A stretch of 18,579 bases of DNA from an uncultured Ruminococcus sp. (GTDB taxonomy: Bacteria; Bacillota; Clostridia; Oscillospirales; Ruminococcaceae): positions 1 to 18,579 of the forward strand of contig CADBQZ010000015.1 of assembly GCA_902796865.1 (NCBI GenBank). Reading direction: 5' to 3'. Under the pieces are notes generated by a model, which was not told the DNA's origin, ran no database searches, and saw only the letters and a list, made by a program, of their open reading frames with translations. Shown here piece by piece: positions 6,953 to 14,310 of the stretch (position 1 is its first letter; each line of letters opens with the position of its first letter). The translations under genes and the position numbers were made by a program.

Positions 6953-9900
6953 GTGTTCGGGGATATTATCAAGGATGGCGTTCAATGGATTCTTGAAAAT
7001 ACAATATATAAATTGTTGTATGGCCTTGAAAGGATCTTGTGCATATTCATAGGATATATGCAGGGACTTTTTGATATTTTTACAGGTGTTGCAACAGTAA
7101 CTTACAATAAAGATCCGGATGCGTATCTTATAAATGTCTTTTTCGGAAATTCAGCCATCTCAGGTATCTATTGGGGTATGGCAGCGATAGGTGTTCTGCT
7201 GAGTTTTGTTTTCGCTGTTATTGCGGTTATAAGAAAACTGTTTGACATTGATGATAAAGTGCAGGCTTCCTTCGGAAGGATACTCCGTACACTATTAAAG
7301 AGTGTGCTTATAATACTTAGTCTGAATGTCGCTATGACAGTTGTTCTTACATTTACAAATGAACTTATGGGTTCAGTTAACAGTGTATTTGATAAAAGCA
7401 AAGATATAGTCAATGGCAGCCCGCATATCGAATTCTCGAATGAACAGTACGCTGCAATGTCGAGAGTACTTAACACTGTCGGAAACTATTCTCTTAATCC
7501 GTCGCATAATAACAGGTATAATATCAATGCCTGCTATAATGAAATAAGGAGTGATCTTGGATACCTTGACAGTACCGGTATGTTCAAATATGATTATCTT
7601 GAACCGGAAAGTGATGGTAAAACACCAGAGCAGACATGGCAGTCAGCATTGCAGGAGCTTGTAATGGCTGCTGATTATAACAAAGAAATACCGTTAGATG
7701 TATATAATGAAGGTATTGCAAATGCGGTCATTAACTGTATGGATGAGCTGAGAAATGATTCTAGCTTCCATGCTCTTGAATCTTTCGACAGAAAGACATC
7801 ATACAATAAAAAGAATCTTGATCTTGGACGAGTGCTGTTTGTCATAGGTACTATGGGCATTGGTGACGATGCAGCAGCAAGAAATGACAGTTTCAACAAA
7901 TCACCGGATATTTACGATAATCTGCGTAAGCCTTATCTCATAGGAACAAAGGATGCGTATAATCTTAATGTTGTAAACAAAGATTTCAGCATTTCTCCTA
8001 CAAAGACGAATTATCTTGTAGTTTATATAGCCGGCACTACACTTTTAGGTATAATGGCAATTATAATCCTCAATTGTATAGTTCGTATTTTCAACCTTAT
8101 GTTTATGTATATCATTGCACCGCCTATCATAGCGGTATCACCGCTCGATGACGGCGGAAAATTCAAGCAGTGGCTTACGGCGTTTATAGTTCAGGCATTT
8201 TCGGTATTTGCAACAGTTATTTCAATGAGACTGTTCCTGATATTTGTGCCTATAATAATAAGTCCTGATCTTAAGCTTTCAAGCAATCCGGTAATAGATA
8301 TACTCGGTAAGATACTTATGGTCGTTGCAGCAGCTCAGGCTGTATTAAAGGCTAACGGACTTCTTACAGGTATCCTTGCAGATCAGGCAGGAATGCAGTC
8401 TCTCTATGCAGGCGATATGCAGAATTATGCTAAGAACAGTAAGATCGGCAGAGCTGCACTTGGACTTAAAGATGCTATTGATTCGATTCCAACAAAGTCA
8501 TTATCGGCTCTTTGGGGCAAGATGACCGGAGGCGGAAAAGATGGTTCAGGTGGCGGCGGTAACTCAGCGCTTCCGGATAACCAGTCCGGCAGCGGTCAAG
8601 GCTCGGGCGGCGGTGAACTTCCAGGAAATCAGTCGAATGGTGAAGGAGCAGAAGGCGGCGAACTTCCAGGAAATCAGTCGAATGGCGAAGGATCAGAAGG
8701 CGGCGGCGAACTTCCAGGAAATCAGTCAAATGGTGACGGAGCTGGAAGCGGCGGCTCAGGCGGCAATTTAAAGCAACCGCCACCAATGAGAGCACCAATG
8801 GCAAGTAAATCAATGGCAGAAGCACAGAAGCTTGCAGAAAAACATGGCTTTGGTGATCTTTTCAATCCTGAAAAAGCTATGGAACAATACCGTAATAGTC
8901 CTAGGTTTAGTAATGATATGAAACAGGCAAAACAGGCTTATGACAATATGAACCAGGCGTTCGGAGGAGGTTCACGTCGGTCGGCAGGTCAACCGGGTGC
9001 AAAGAAGGCATCTGATGCTACTATCAAGAATCTATTTGGCCAGCAGGGTCTTGACTATATGAAGAAGAATGGTCAGGCAGGCGGCGGAGTTCCTAAGAAA
9101 GAGAATATTGGCGGTGCTCTCGGCAGAGGTGCAGCAGCAGGTGCGAAAAAGGCATCTGATGCGACTATCAAGAATCTCTTTGGACAGCAAGGTCTTGACT
9201 ATATGAAGAAGAACGGTCAGGCAGGCGGCGACGATGGAAATTCCGACAGTCAGCCATTGCCGCCGAATGAAAGTGCAAACGGCAGACAGAATGCTTCACA
9301 GGGAAATGCTAAAAATAAGGACGGTTCATTCAATAATGATATTCAGAAGCCGGGTGCTGACGGTGGCGAGCAGAACATCGCAAATGATATGAATATGGAC
9401 GATCAGCCGCTTCCGGGCAATGAAGCGCAGCCATTAAACGATAATGCAGATGTGATGGATAATATGGATGGTCAGCCGCTTCCGGAAAATGAAGCGCAGC
9501 CACTAAACGATAATGTGGAGGCAATGGATAATAATGTAAACGATCAGCCATTGCCTATGAACGAAAATGCTGGCGGTGCTCAGAATGCTTCACAGGGAAA
9601 TGCTAGAAATAAAGACGGTTCGTTCAATAATGATATGTGGAGCTTTATGGGTGTTCAGAAGCCGGCTGATGAAGGCGGCGAACAGAATAACGCTAACAAT
9701 ATGAACGATCAGCCGCTTCCGGGCAATGAAGCACGTCCTGTAAATGGTGCTCCTAAGTCTCAGAATGCAAACGGCAACAGAGCATCTGACGCAACTATCA
9801 AGAATCTTTTCGGTCAGAGAGGACTGGATATGATGCATCAGAGAGAAAATGCCGGCAGACAGGGCGCAGCAGGAAATGTTCAGAAACCAAAATCAAATAA

Positions 9901-10012
9901 TAATGGCGGCAAAAAGTTTACAGCCGAACAGAGAAGACATATGTTTGGACCTGAGCCTGATCAGGGAGTGAATAACAACGGTGAGGAACGTCTTCCCAAC
10001 AAAGAAGAATAA
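6953..10012 (+). CDS. VirB6/TrbL-like polytopic T4SS protein with repeat-rich hydrophilic tail
   Basis: The 1019-residue protein has two very different halves. Residues 1-490 contain about six membrane helices, near 21-49, 67-97, 112-134, 353-393, 407-437 and 447-475, with a large loop at 140-345. This is the layout of VirB6/TrbL inner-membrane channel proteins (Mbov_0396-like in Gram-positive elements). Residues 520-1019 are hydrophilic, Gly/Asn/Gln/Asp-rich and full of repeats: three GGELPGNQSNG units, three copies of a 23-30-residue unit starting ASDATIKNLFGQ, two NASQGNA(K/R)NKDGSFNND units, and several QPLPxNEA units. Only the repeated NLFGQ units and the final RRHMFGPEPD segment look partly ordered. 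The start is GTG 6953, with AAGGTGAGA just upstream and 1 bp after the Ig-like gene's stop; the next ATG would remove the first membrane segment. Ordinary VirB6 proteins are much shorter, so the tail is a lineage-specific extension. Confidence 0.87.
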   Translation: MFGDIIKDGVQWILENTIYKLLYGLERILCIFIGYMQGLFDIFTGVATVTYNKDPDAYLINVFFGNSAISGIYWGMAAIGVLLSFVFAVIAVIRKLFDIDDKVQASFGRILRTLLKSVLIILSLNVAMTVVLTFTNELMGSVNSVFDKSKDIVNGSPHIEFSNEQYAAMSRVLNTVGNYSLNPSHNNRYNINACYNEIRSDLGYLDSTGMFKYDYLEPESDGKTPEQTWQSALQELVMAADYNKEIPLDVYNEGIANAVINCMDELRNDSSFHALESFDRKTSYNKKNLDLGRVLFVIGTMGIGDDAAARNDSFNKSPDIYDNLRKPYLIGTKDAYNLNVVNKDFSISPTKTNYLVVYIAGTTLLGIMAIIILNCIVRIFNLMFMYIIAPPIIAVSPLDDGGKFKQWLTAFIVQAFSVFATVISMRLFLIFVPIIISPDLKLSSNPVIDILGKILMVVAAAQAVLKANGLLTGILADQAGMQSLYAGDMQNYAKNSKIGRAALGLKDAIDSIPTKSLSALWGKMTGGGKDGSGGGGNSALPDNQSGSGQGSGGGELPGNQSNGEGAEGGELPGNQSNGEGSEGGGELPGNQSNGDGAGSGGSGGNLKQPPPMRAPMASKSMAEAQKLAEKHGFGDLFNPEKAMEQYRNSPRFSNDMKQAKQAYDNMNQAFGGGSRRSAGQPGAKKASDATIKNLFGQQGLDYMKKNGQAGGGVPKKENIGGALGRGAAAGAKKASDATIKNLFGQQGLDYMKKNGQAGGDDGNSDSQPLPPNESANGRQNASQGNAKNKDGSFNNDIQKPGADGGEQNIANDMNMDDQPLPGNEAQPLNDNADVMDNMDGQPLPENEAQPLNDNVEAMDNNVNDQPLPMNENAGGAQNASQGNARNKDGSFNNDMWSFMGVQKPADEGGEQNNANNMNDQPLPGNEARPVNGAPKSQNANGNRASDATIKNLFGQRGLDMMHQRENAGRQGAAGNVQKPKSNNNGGKKFTAEQRRHMFGPEPDQGVNNNGEERLPNKEE
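8609..8734 (+). repeat. Three near-identical GGELPGNQSNG repeats in the VirB6-like tail
   Basis: Copies at 8609-8641, 8654-8686 and 8702-8734 are almost identical at the DNA level and are separated by short E/G-rich spacers, giving periods of 45 and 48 bp. Near-identity at synonymous positions points to recent in-frame duplication. Confidence 0.85.
8996..9229 (+). repeat. Duplicated 30-residue unit (ASDATIKNLFGQ...) in the VirB6-like tail
   Basis: Copies at 8996-9085 and 9140-9229 encode the same 30 residues, GAKKASDATIKNLFGQ followed by QGLDYMKKNGQAGG. They differ at several synonymous DNA positions, so the protein sequence appears conserved after duplication. A diverged third copy lies at 9782-9850 (ASDATIKNLFGQRGLDMMHQ). 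Confidence 0.9.
9251..9748 (+). repeat. QPLPxNEA spacer repeats and duplicated NASQGNA block
   Basis: QPLP motifs followed by NE recur five times between 9251 and 9748, twice followed by AQPLNDN. A longer block, QNASQGNA(K/R)NKDGSFNND to EQN, occurs at 9287-9376 and 9581-9688. The second copy carries a seven-residue insertion, MWSFMGV. The arrangement suggests expansion of a mixed unit rather than of single motifs. Confidence 0.8.
9782..9850 (+). repeat. Diverged third copy of the ASDATIKNLFGQ unit
   Basis: It keeps ASDATIKNLFGQ and GLD but changes the second half (MMHQREN in place of YMKKN), and sits about 180 residues downstream of copy two. Confidence 0.85.
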
Positions 10013-10045
10013 ATTATCAGAATCAAATGAAAGGGGGCAGGATAA

Positions 10046-11494
10046 ATGAGATTGATACCCGGAAAAACGAAAGTAAAAATTGAATTATTCAAGGGTATTA
10101 CGATAGGTGATATAATAGTCGGTATCGTAGTTCTAGGTCTTGTTACTCTGCTTATCCTGTCAACTTTTCCAGGAAAGGTATATATTGCATCAGCGGTTGG
10201 TGCGATAGGTATATTTTTAGTATTAAGAATAGATAAGCTTCCGACTTACAGACTTGTGCTTAATTTCTTAAAATATCTTTCTTATCCTAAATATTATTGG
10301 AGAATGTTTTCAGATGAGCATCTGCTTAAAAAGAATGAGGAAAATACTCCGGGAGAACAATGGAATGAGATGTTTTCTGATGATATAGAATCTGAGGAAG
10401 ATCTTTCACTGCGTGATAATATTGAAAAAATCATTTCAGAGCAGGCGGAAAAAAAGGAAGAAGATAAAATACTAAAAAGTGACGAAGCTACAGCTGAGGA
10501 GAAAGAAGCTGTTATAAAGTCACGAAAAGTTAAGAAAGAGAAAAAGGAAAAAAAGAAAGCTGATAAAAAGGATTCAAGTAAAAAAGAAAAGGCGATCGAG
10601 GATATAGTTCCGTTTACAGGCATCTCTGATGGATTTATTGAATACGGCGGAGAGTACTATGGTACTGTAATAGAGATCGACCCTGTTGAATTCAGATTTT
10701 TCAGCCAATACCGCAGAAATAATGCTATTGAAAATTGCTTCGGAAAAGCGCTTCGCTCTTTGAGAAGCGGTTATGCAGCAAATATTATAAAGATAGAACG
10801 TCCGGTACTCTATAATGATTATCTTGACAAAGAATATGATAAGCTTGATGAATTGAAGGCATCATATGAAAAGGGTCTTTTTAATGAAGAAGAACTGAAA
10901 AGCCGTGTTGAGATACAGTACGAGCGTATAAACGAGATGCGTAAGATATGCTTTGAACAGAAAGTCATACAGCCGTTTTATTATGTAACGCTTTTCAACA
11001 GTGATAAAAAACAGCTTAATATAGATACCAAATCGGCACTTACTTTCTTAAAGCAGGCTGAGCTTACAGTAAGGAGACTTACAAGCGACCGTGACATTGC
11101 GATATTCTTAAAATACACAAACTATCTTGATTTTGACGAATGGGATGCAGATAAGATAGACCCAAAGGATTATGTAAAGTGGGCAATGCCGGAAACGGTA
11201 TCATTCACATCAAAGACAGTTACGATAAACAAGATAGTTACACATGAGATGTGTGTTGTCGGATATCCGTTCTATGTCGGAGATTCATGGATAGCAGGTG
11301 TTATGTCTATACCTGGAACAAAGGTAGTTGTAAAAGTAACGCCTATGGAACGAGGAAAATCTATCAGAGCTATAGACCGTTCGCTTCAGGAATTAAGAGG
11401 ACAGTACCGTACAACGGGAGTAGATTCCAAGAGACTTGAAATAGAATCTCATATCGAGACACTGAGCAGACTTCTTATCACCTTACAGCAGTAA
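10046..11494 (+). CDS. PrgI (VirB3-like) domain fused to the N-terminal part of VirB4, ended by an in-frame TAA
   Basis: The 482-residue product begins with a PrgI-like domain (about 1-95): IPGKTKVKIELFKGITIGD, two adjacent membrane helices (about 20-38 and 45-62), then LPTYRLVLNFLKYLSYPKYYW. PrgI proteins are the Gram-positive VirB3 counterpart. Residues 100-185 form a highly charged linker with a Lys/Glu run (KKEKKEKKKADKKDSSKKEK). Residues 190-482 match the N-terminal, non-ATPase domain of VirB4. That domain normally continues into the ATPase domain, but here a TAA at 11492-11494 follows LLITLQQ. Homology resumes in the same frame directly after it. A good AAAGGGGG site lies 9 nt before ATG 10046. 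The fragment alone lacks Walker motifs. It may be functional as half of a split VirB4 or be the 5' part of a broken or read-through gene. Confidence 0.85.
   Translation: MRLIPGKTKVKIELFKGITIGDIIVGIVVLGLVTLLILSTFPGKVYIASAVGAIGIFLVLRIDKLPTYRLVLNFLKYLSYPKYYWRMFSDEHLLKKNEENTPGEQWNEMFSDDIESEEDLSLRDNIEKIISEQAEKKEEDKILKSDEATAEEKEAVIKSRKVKKEKKEKKKADKKDSSKKEKAIEDIVPFTGISDGFIEYGGEYYGTVIEIDPVEFRFFSQYRRNNAIENCFGKALRSLRSGYAANIIKIERPVLYNDYLDKEYDKLDELKASYEKGLFNEEELKSRVEIQYERINEMRKICFEQKVIQPFYYVTLFNSDKKQLNIDTKSALTFLKQAELTVRRLTSDRDIAIFLKYTNYLDFDEWDADKIDPKDYVKWAMPETVSFTSKTVTINKIVTHEMCVVGYPFYVGDSWIAGVMSIPGTKVVVKVTPMERGKSIRAIDRSLQELRGQYRTTGVDSKRLEIESHIETLSRLLITLQQ
11492..11494 (+). other. In-frame TAA interrupting the VirB4 reading frame
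   Basis: The codon order is CAG CAG TAA AAT GAA GTT TTG CTT, with both flanks in the same frame. Upstream the VirB4 N-domain helix ends in LLITLQQ; downstream NEVLLTVNIYITIY begins the next conserved VirB4 strand with no missing residues. A single base change from CAA, GAA, AAA or TCA would restore one 1320-residue protein. TAA is a working stop elsewhere in the window (10010-10012 and 14006-14008). Confidence 0.9.
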
Positions 11495-11503
11495 AATGAA
11501 GTT

Positions 11504-14008
11504 TTGCTTACTGTTAATATCTACATTACCATTTATGATTCTGTAAGAACAGCAGAAGGCATAAACAGTGATGCTGTTAAGAATACCAATCTGCCTAATG
11601 TAGCTGATATGAAAAAGACAGTACGCCGCAGCTGGCAGGAGACCGGCATGAAGCTGAACCAAATGGATTTTGCACAGGTCGAAGGTTTTATAGGTTCGCA
11701 GGTATCAGCATATGACCCGATGCTCAAAGACGGACGTGGAATGCCGACAAATACTATTGCAGGAATGTTCCCATGGATATATGCCCGTGTTTCGGATAAG
11801 GGCGGTGTAAGACTTGGAGCAAATGACGGAGTGCCTGTATTTATCGACTTTTTCAGACGTGATTCTGAAAGAATAAATTCAAACATGGTAATAATCGGTA
11901 AATCTGGTTCAGGTAAATCTTACGGTACCAAGTCGCTGCTTACCAATATGGCATCTGAGGATACAAAAATATTCATTCTCGACCCGGAAAATGAATATAG
12001 TGAGCTTGCTCATAATCTCCACGGTAAGATAATAAATGTTGGTAATGCTAAATACGGAAGACTTAATCCGTTCCAGGTAATAACCACTCTTGCAGATGAT
12101 GAAACAGGAGAAGATTCTCTTGGCGGAAGTTTTTCAGCGCATCTGCAGTTCCTTGAGGAATTTTTTCATCAGATACTTCCTGATGTTGATAAGGAAGCTT
12201 TAGAATATCTCAATTCACTTGTAGAGAGACTTTATCTTAATTTCAATATCAGTACAGAAACAGATCTTTCGGCATTGTCACCGGAGGATTATCCGATATT
12301 TGATGACCTTTATGATATAGTACTTGAGGATTTCCAGAGAACAAATAACGAGTATCTAAGAAACATTCTGCAAACGCTTATGAATTATGTTTCAAAGTTT
12401 GCGGGTGACGGAAGAAATGCAAGTATATGGAATGGTCCGTCGTCTATTACGACAGATGAGAATTTCACAGTTTTCAATTTCCAGTCGCTTCTGGCAAACC
12501 GAAATTCCACAATAGCTAATGCACAGATGCTTCTGGTACTGAAATACATTGATAATGAGATAATCAAAAACAGAGACTACAATATAAAATACGGACTTAA
12601 CCGAAAGATCATTGTAGTCATAGATGAGGCACACGTTTTTATTGATACAAAATTCCCTGTAGCACTTGACTTTATGTTCCAATTGGCTAAACGTATCAGA
12701 AAATATAATGGTATGCAGATAGTTATAACACAGAACATAAAAGACTTTGTCGGCAGTGAAGAAATCGCAAGAAAGTCCACAGCAATTATAAACGCTTGTC
12801 AGTACAGCTTTATATTTGGTCTTTCACCTAATGATATGGACGATCTTTGCAAGCTTTATGAGAAAGCTGGCGGTATCAATGAAACAGAACAGGAGCAGAT
12901 ACTTACTGCACCGAGAGGTATGGCATTTACTGTAATGAGTCCTACAAGCAGATCGTCATTCAAGATAGAAGTTCCGAAAATAATGGTCGATATGTTTGAA
13001 AAGCCTGATTATGAAAGCAGATACTTTTCAAATGAAGAAGGCGATGCAAATTGGGAAGATTTCATTGCAGACAGCAGAGAACTTCATGACTATCATCTTG
13101 CCGAGCGTCTTATTGAGGACAATGCCGAGAGTGATAAACATTCAAAGATTATGGCTTCAGAGCTTACATTTACAGAGATAAGCGAGGAAGAAGCAGAACA
13201 GCTGACTGTTTTTGAAGAAGCTAATAATAACAGAAATAGGAATAGAACAACATCTGCGGCAAGTGCTAAAACGACAGATGCGCTTAATAGCAGTGGAATC
13301 AATTTTACAGAGATAGCGCCGCCTGAGCTTGAAAAGACAGCAAAGCAGACAGTTCAGGAACAGCCTATCGACATGAATGCCATCATTGCTATGGTTCGCA
13401 AAGAAGTCGAACTTGAAATGGAAAAGAAGCTGCAGGATATTGCAGTACCGGCTGCTGTTCAGGCGGAAGAACCTAAGATCGGTGTGCCGATCGAAGGTTT
13501 GTATCAGCAAAGCAGTGCTGCTGATACCGGAACTGCCGAGGAATACAGCAAAGATGTTCCATATCAGGATAATGAGTATGAGCATGAAGAAGATATATAT
13601 GAAAGCATTGATTCAGATGAATTGTCAGTACCGGAAATTACAAAGCCGCATGATGAAGATGAATTTATTCTTCCCGGCTTTGAACCGGCTGAAAACATTT
13701 CAGAGTCTGAAAGCTCTGATGATGAGTCTTATTCATATGAAAGCGATGATGATAATGACTATGACTATGACACAGAGGACGATGAGAAAGAAGAAAGCGG
13801 TTCTGATTCTTCGATGTTTGATGATGACGACAGTGAGGATTTTGAATTGAAATTTGATATTAATGCTATTCTTGATGAGCAGCTGAGCGGTTATGATGAA
13901 ATGAGCATAACCGAGAGAATGGAAGAGATAGACGTTAAGACTATGGAAGTAAGTTTAGAGGAACTTGCAGAATTTGTTAAACTGCAAAGAAAGAATAGGA
14001 GGGCTTAA
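11504..14008 (+). CDS. VirB4 ATPase domain with long acidic C-terminal extension
   Basis: The open frame continues from the in-frame TAA; TTG 11504 is the first possible start codon but has no ribosome binding site, so independent translation would have to rely on reinitiation. The AAA+/HerA-type ATPase domain carries Walker A GKSGSGKS (132-139 from TTG, catalytic Lys138), the strand FILDPENEYSEL, and Walker B VVIDEAHVFID (Asp374, Glu375), followed by QIVITQNIKDF. VirB4 powers T4SS assembly and substrate passage at the inner face of the membrane. Typical VirB4 ends near residue 520; this protein adds about 310 residues. These include a coiled region (MNAIIAMVRKEVELEMEKKL), a very acidic Ser/Asp/Glu/Tyr stretch (about 730-790) and a helical end (SLEELAEFVKLQRKNRRA). 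The STAS gene starts 2 bp after its TAA. Confidence 0.88.
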   Translation: MLTVNIYITIYDSVRTAEGINSDAVKNTNLPNVADMKKTVRRSWQETGMKLNQMDFAQVEGFIGSQVSAYDPMLKDGRGMPTNTIAGMFPWIYARVSDKGGVRLGANDGVPVFIDFFRRDSERINSNMVIIGKSGSGKSYGTKSLLTNMASEDTKIFILDPENEYSELAHNLHGKIINVGNAKYGRLNPFQVITTLADDETGEDSLGGSFSAHLQFLEEFFHQILPDVDKEALEYLNSLVERLYLNFNISTETDLSALSPEDYPIFDDLYDIVLEDFQRTNNEYLRNILQTLMNYVSKFAGDGRNASIWNGPSSITTDENFTVFNFQSLLANRNSTIANAQMLLVLKYIDNEIIKNRDYNIKYGLNRKIIVVIDEAHVFIDTKFPVALDFMFQLAKRIRKYNGMQIVITQNIKDFVGSEEIARKSTAIINACQYSFIFGLSPNDMDDLCKLYEKAGGINETEQEQILTAPRGMAFTVMSPTSRSSFKIEVPKIMVDMFEKPDYESRYFSNEEGDANWEDFIADSRELHDYHLAERLIEDNAESDKHSKIMASELTFTEISEEEAEQLTVFEEANNNRNRNRTTSAASAKTTDALNSSGINFTEIAPPELEKTAKQTVQEQPIDMNAIIAMVRKEVELEMEKKLQDIAVPAAVQAEEPKIGVPIEGLYQQSSAADTGTAEEYSKDVPYQDNEYEHEEDIYESIDSDELSVPEITKPHDEDEFILPGFEPAENISESESSDDESYSYESDDDNDYDYDTEDDEKEESGSDSSMFDDDDSEDFELKFDINAILDEQLSGYDEMSITERMEEIDVKTMEVSLEELAEFVKLQRKNRRA

Positions 14009-14010
14009 CA

Positions 14011-14310
14011 ATGGATATCAAATTGATAAACCGTGGAACTGAAGGTGAGCTTTTGCTTTCAGGAAGGATAGATGCAGGAAATGCAGATGATTTTGCAGAA
14101 CTTGTTCTTAAAATAGCTGACAGGTTTAAAGATATAACTTTAAATATGGCAGGATTAAAATATATATCTAGCGCCGGTTTAAGAGGTATTCAAAGACTTT
14201 ATATGAAAGTTCATTCCAATGGAGGTGAACTTAAAGCAATAAATGTCGGAGAATACATTTTAGAAGTATTTGAACTTACTGGATTTGCGGAGATGTTGAA
14301 TTTAGCATGA
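14011..14310 (+). CDS. STAS-domain anti-sigma-factor antagonist
   Basis: The 99-residue protein is one complete STAS domain of SpoIIAA/RsbV type, the usual length for this family. It has the opening strands GELLLSGRIDAGNADDF, the strand ITLNMAGLKYISS and the loop SSAGLRGIQ. Alignment to the SpoIIAA/RsbV pattern D-S-(S/T)-G-L places the phosphorylatable serine at Ser54; the preceding Asp is Ser53 here. In the family, the unphosphorylated form binds a serine-kinase anti-sigma factor and frees the sigma factor. No such kinase is in the window, and the operon's ECF sigma factor is not of the type usually controlled this way. A strong AGGAGG site with 8-9-nt spacing ensures translation inside the T4SS operon. 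It overlaps the next gene by ATGA. Related STAS proteins can also act as free signalling adaptors. Confidence 0.88.
   Translation: MDIKLINRGTEGELLLSGRIDAGNADDFAELVLKIADRFKDITLNMAGLKYISSAGLRGIQRLYMKVHSNGGELKAINVGEYILEVFELTGFAEMLNLA

Noticed and set aside
8609..9850. Repeats in the VirB6-like tail as a CRISPR array or intergenic repeats
   Set aside because: They are in-frame, of mixed unit length, code for peptide repeats and lack unique spacers of constant size.
11492..11494. TAA as a reassigned sense codon, or as selenocysteine/pyrrolysine
   Set aside because: TAA ends other genes in this window (10010-10012, 14006-14008), and Sec and Pyl use TGA and TAG. Only local readthrough remains possible.
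11496..11546. ATG one base after the VirB4 TAA as a coupled start
   Set aside because: It is in a different frame from the ATPase half and encodes only 16 residues before a TAA.
13377..13850. 157-codon plus-strand frame inside the VirB4 tail
   Set aside because: It is the shifted reading of the acidic repeats (GAT/GAA read as ATG, TGA-free), giving an artificial Met/Lys/Arg-rich product.
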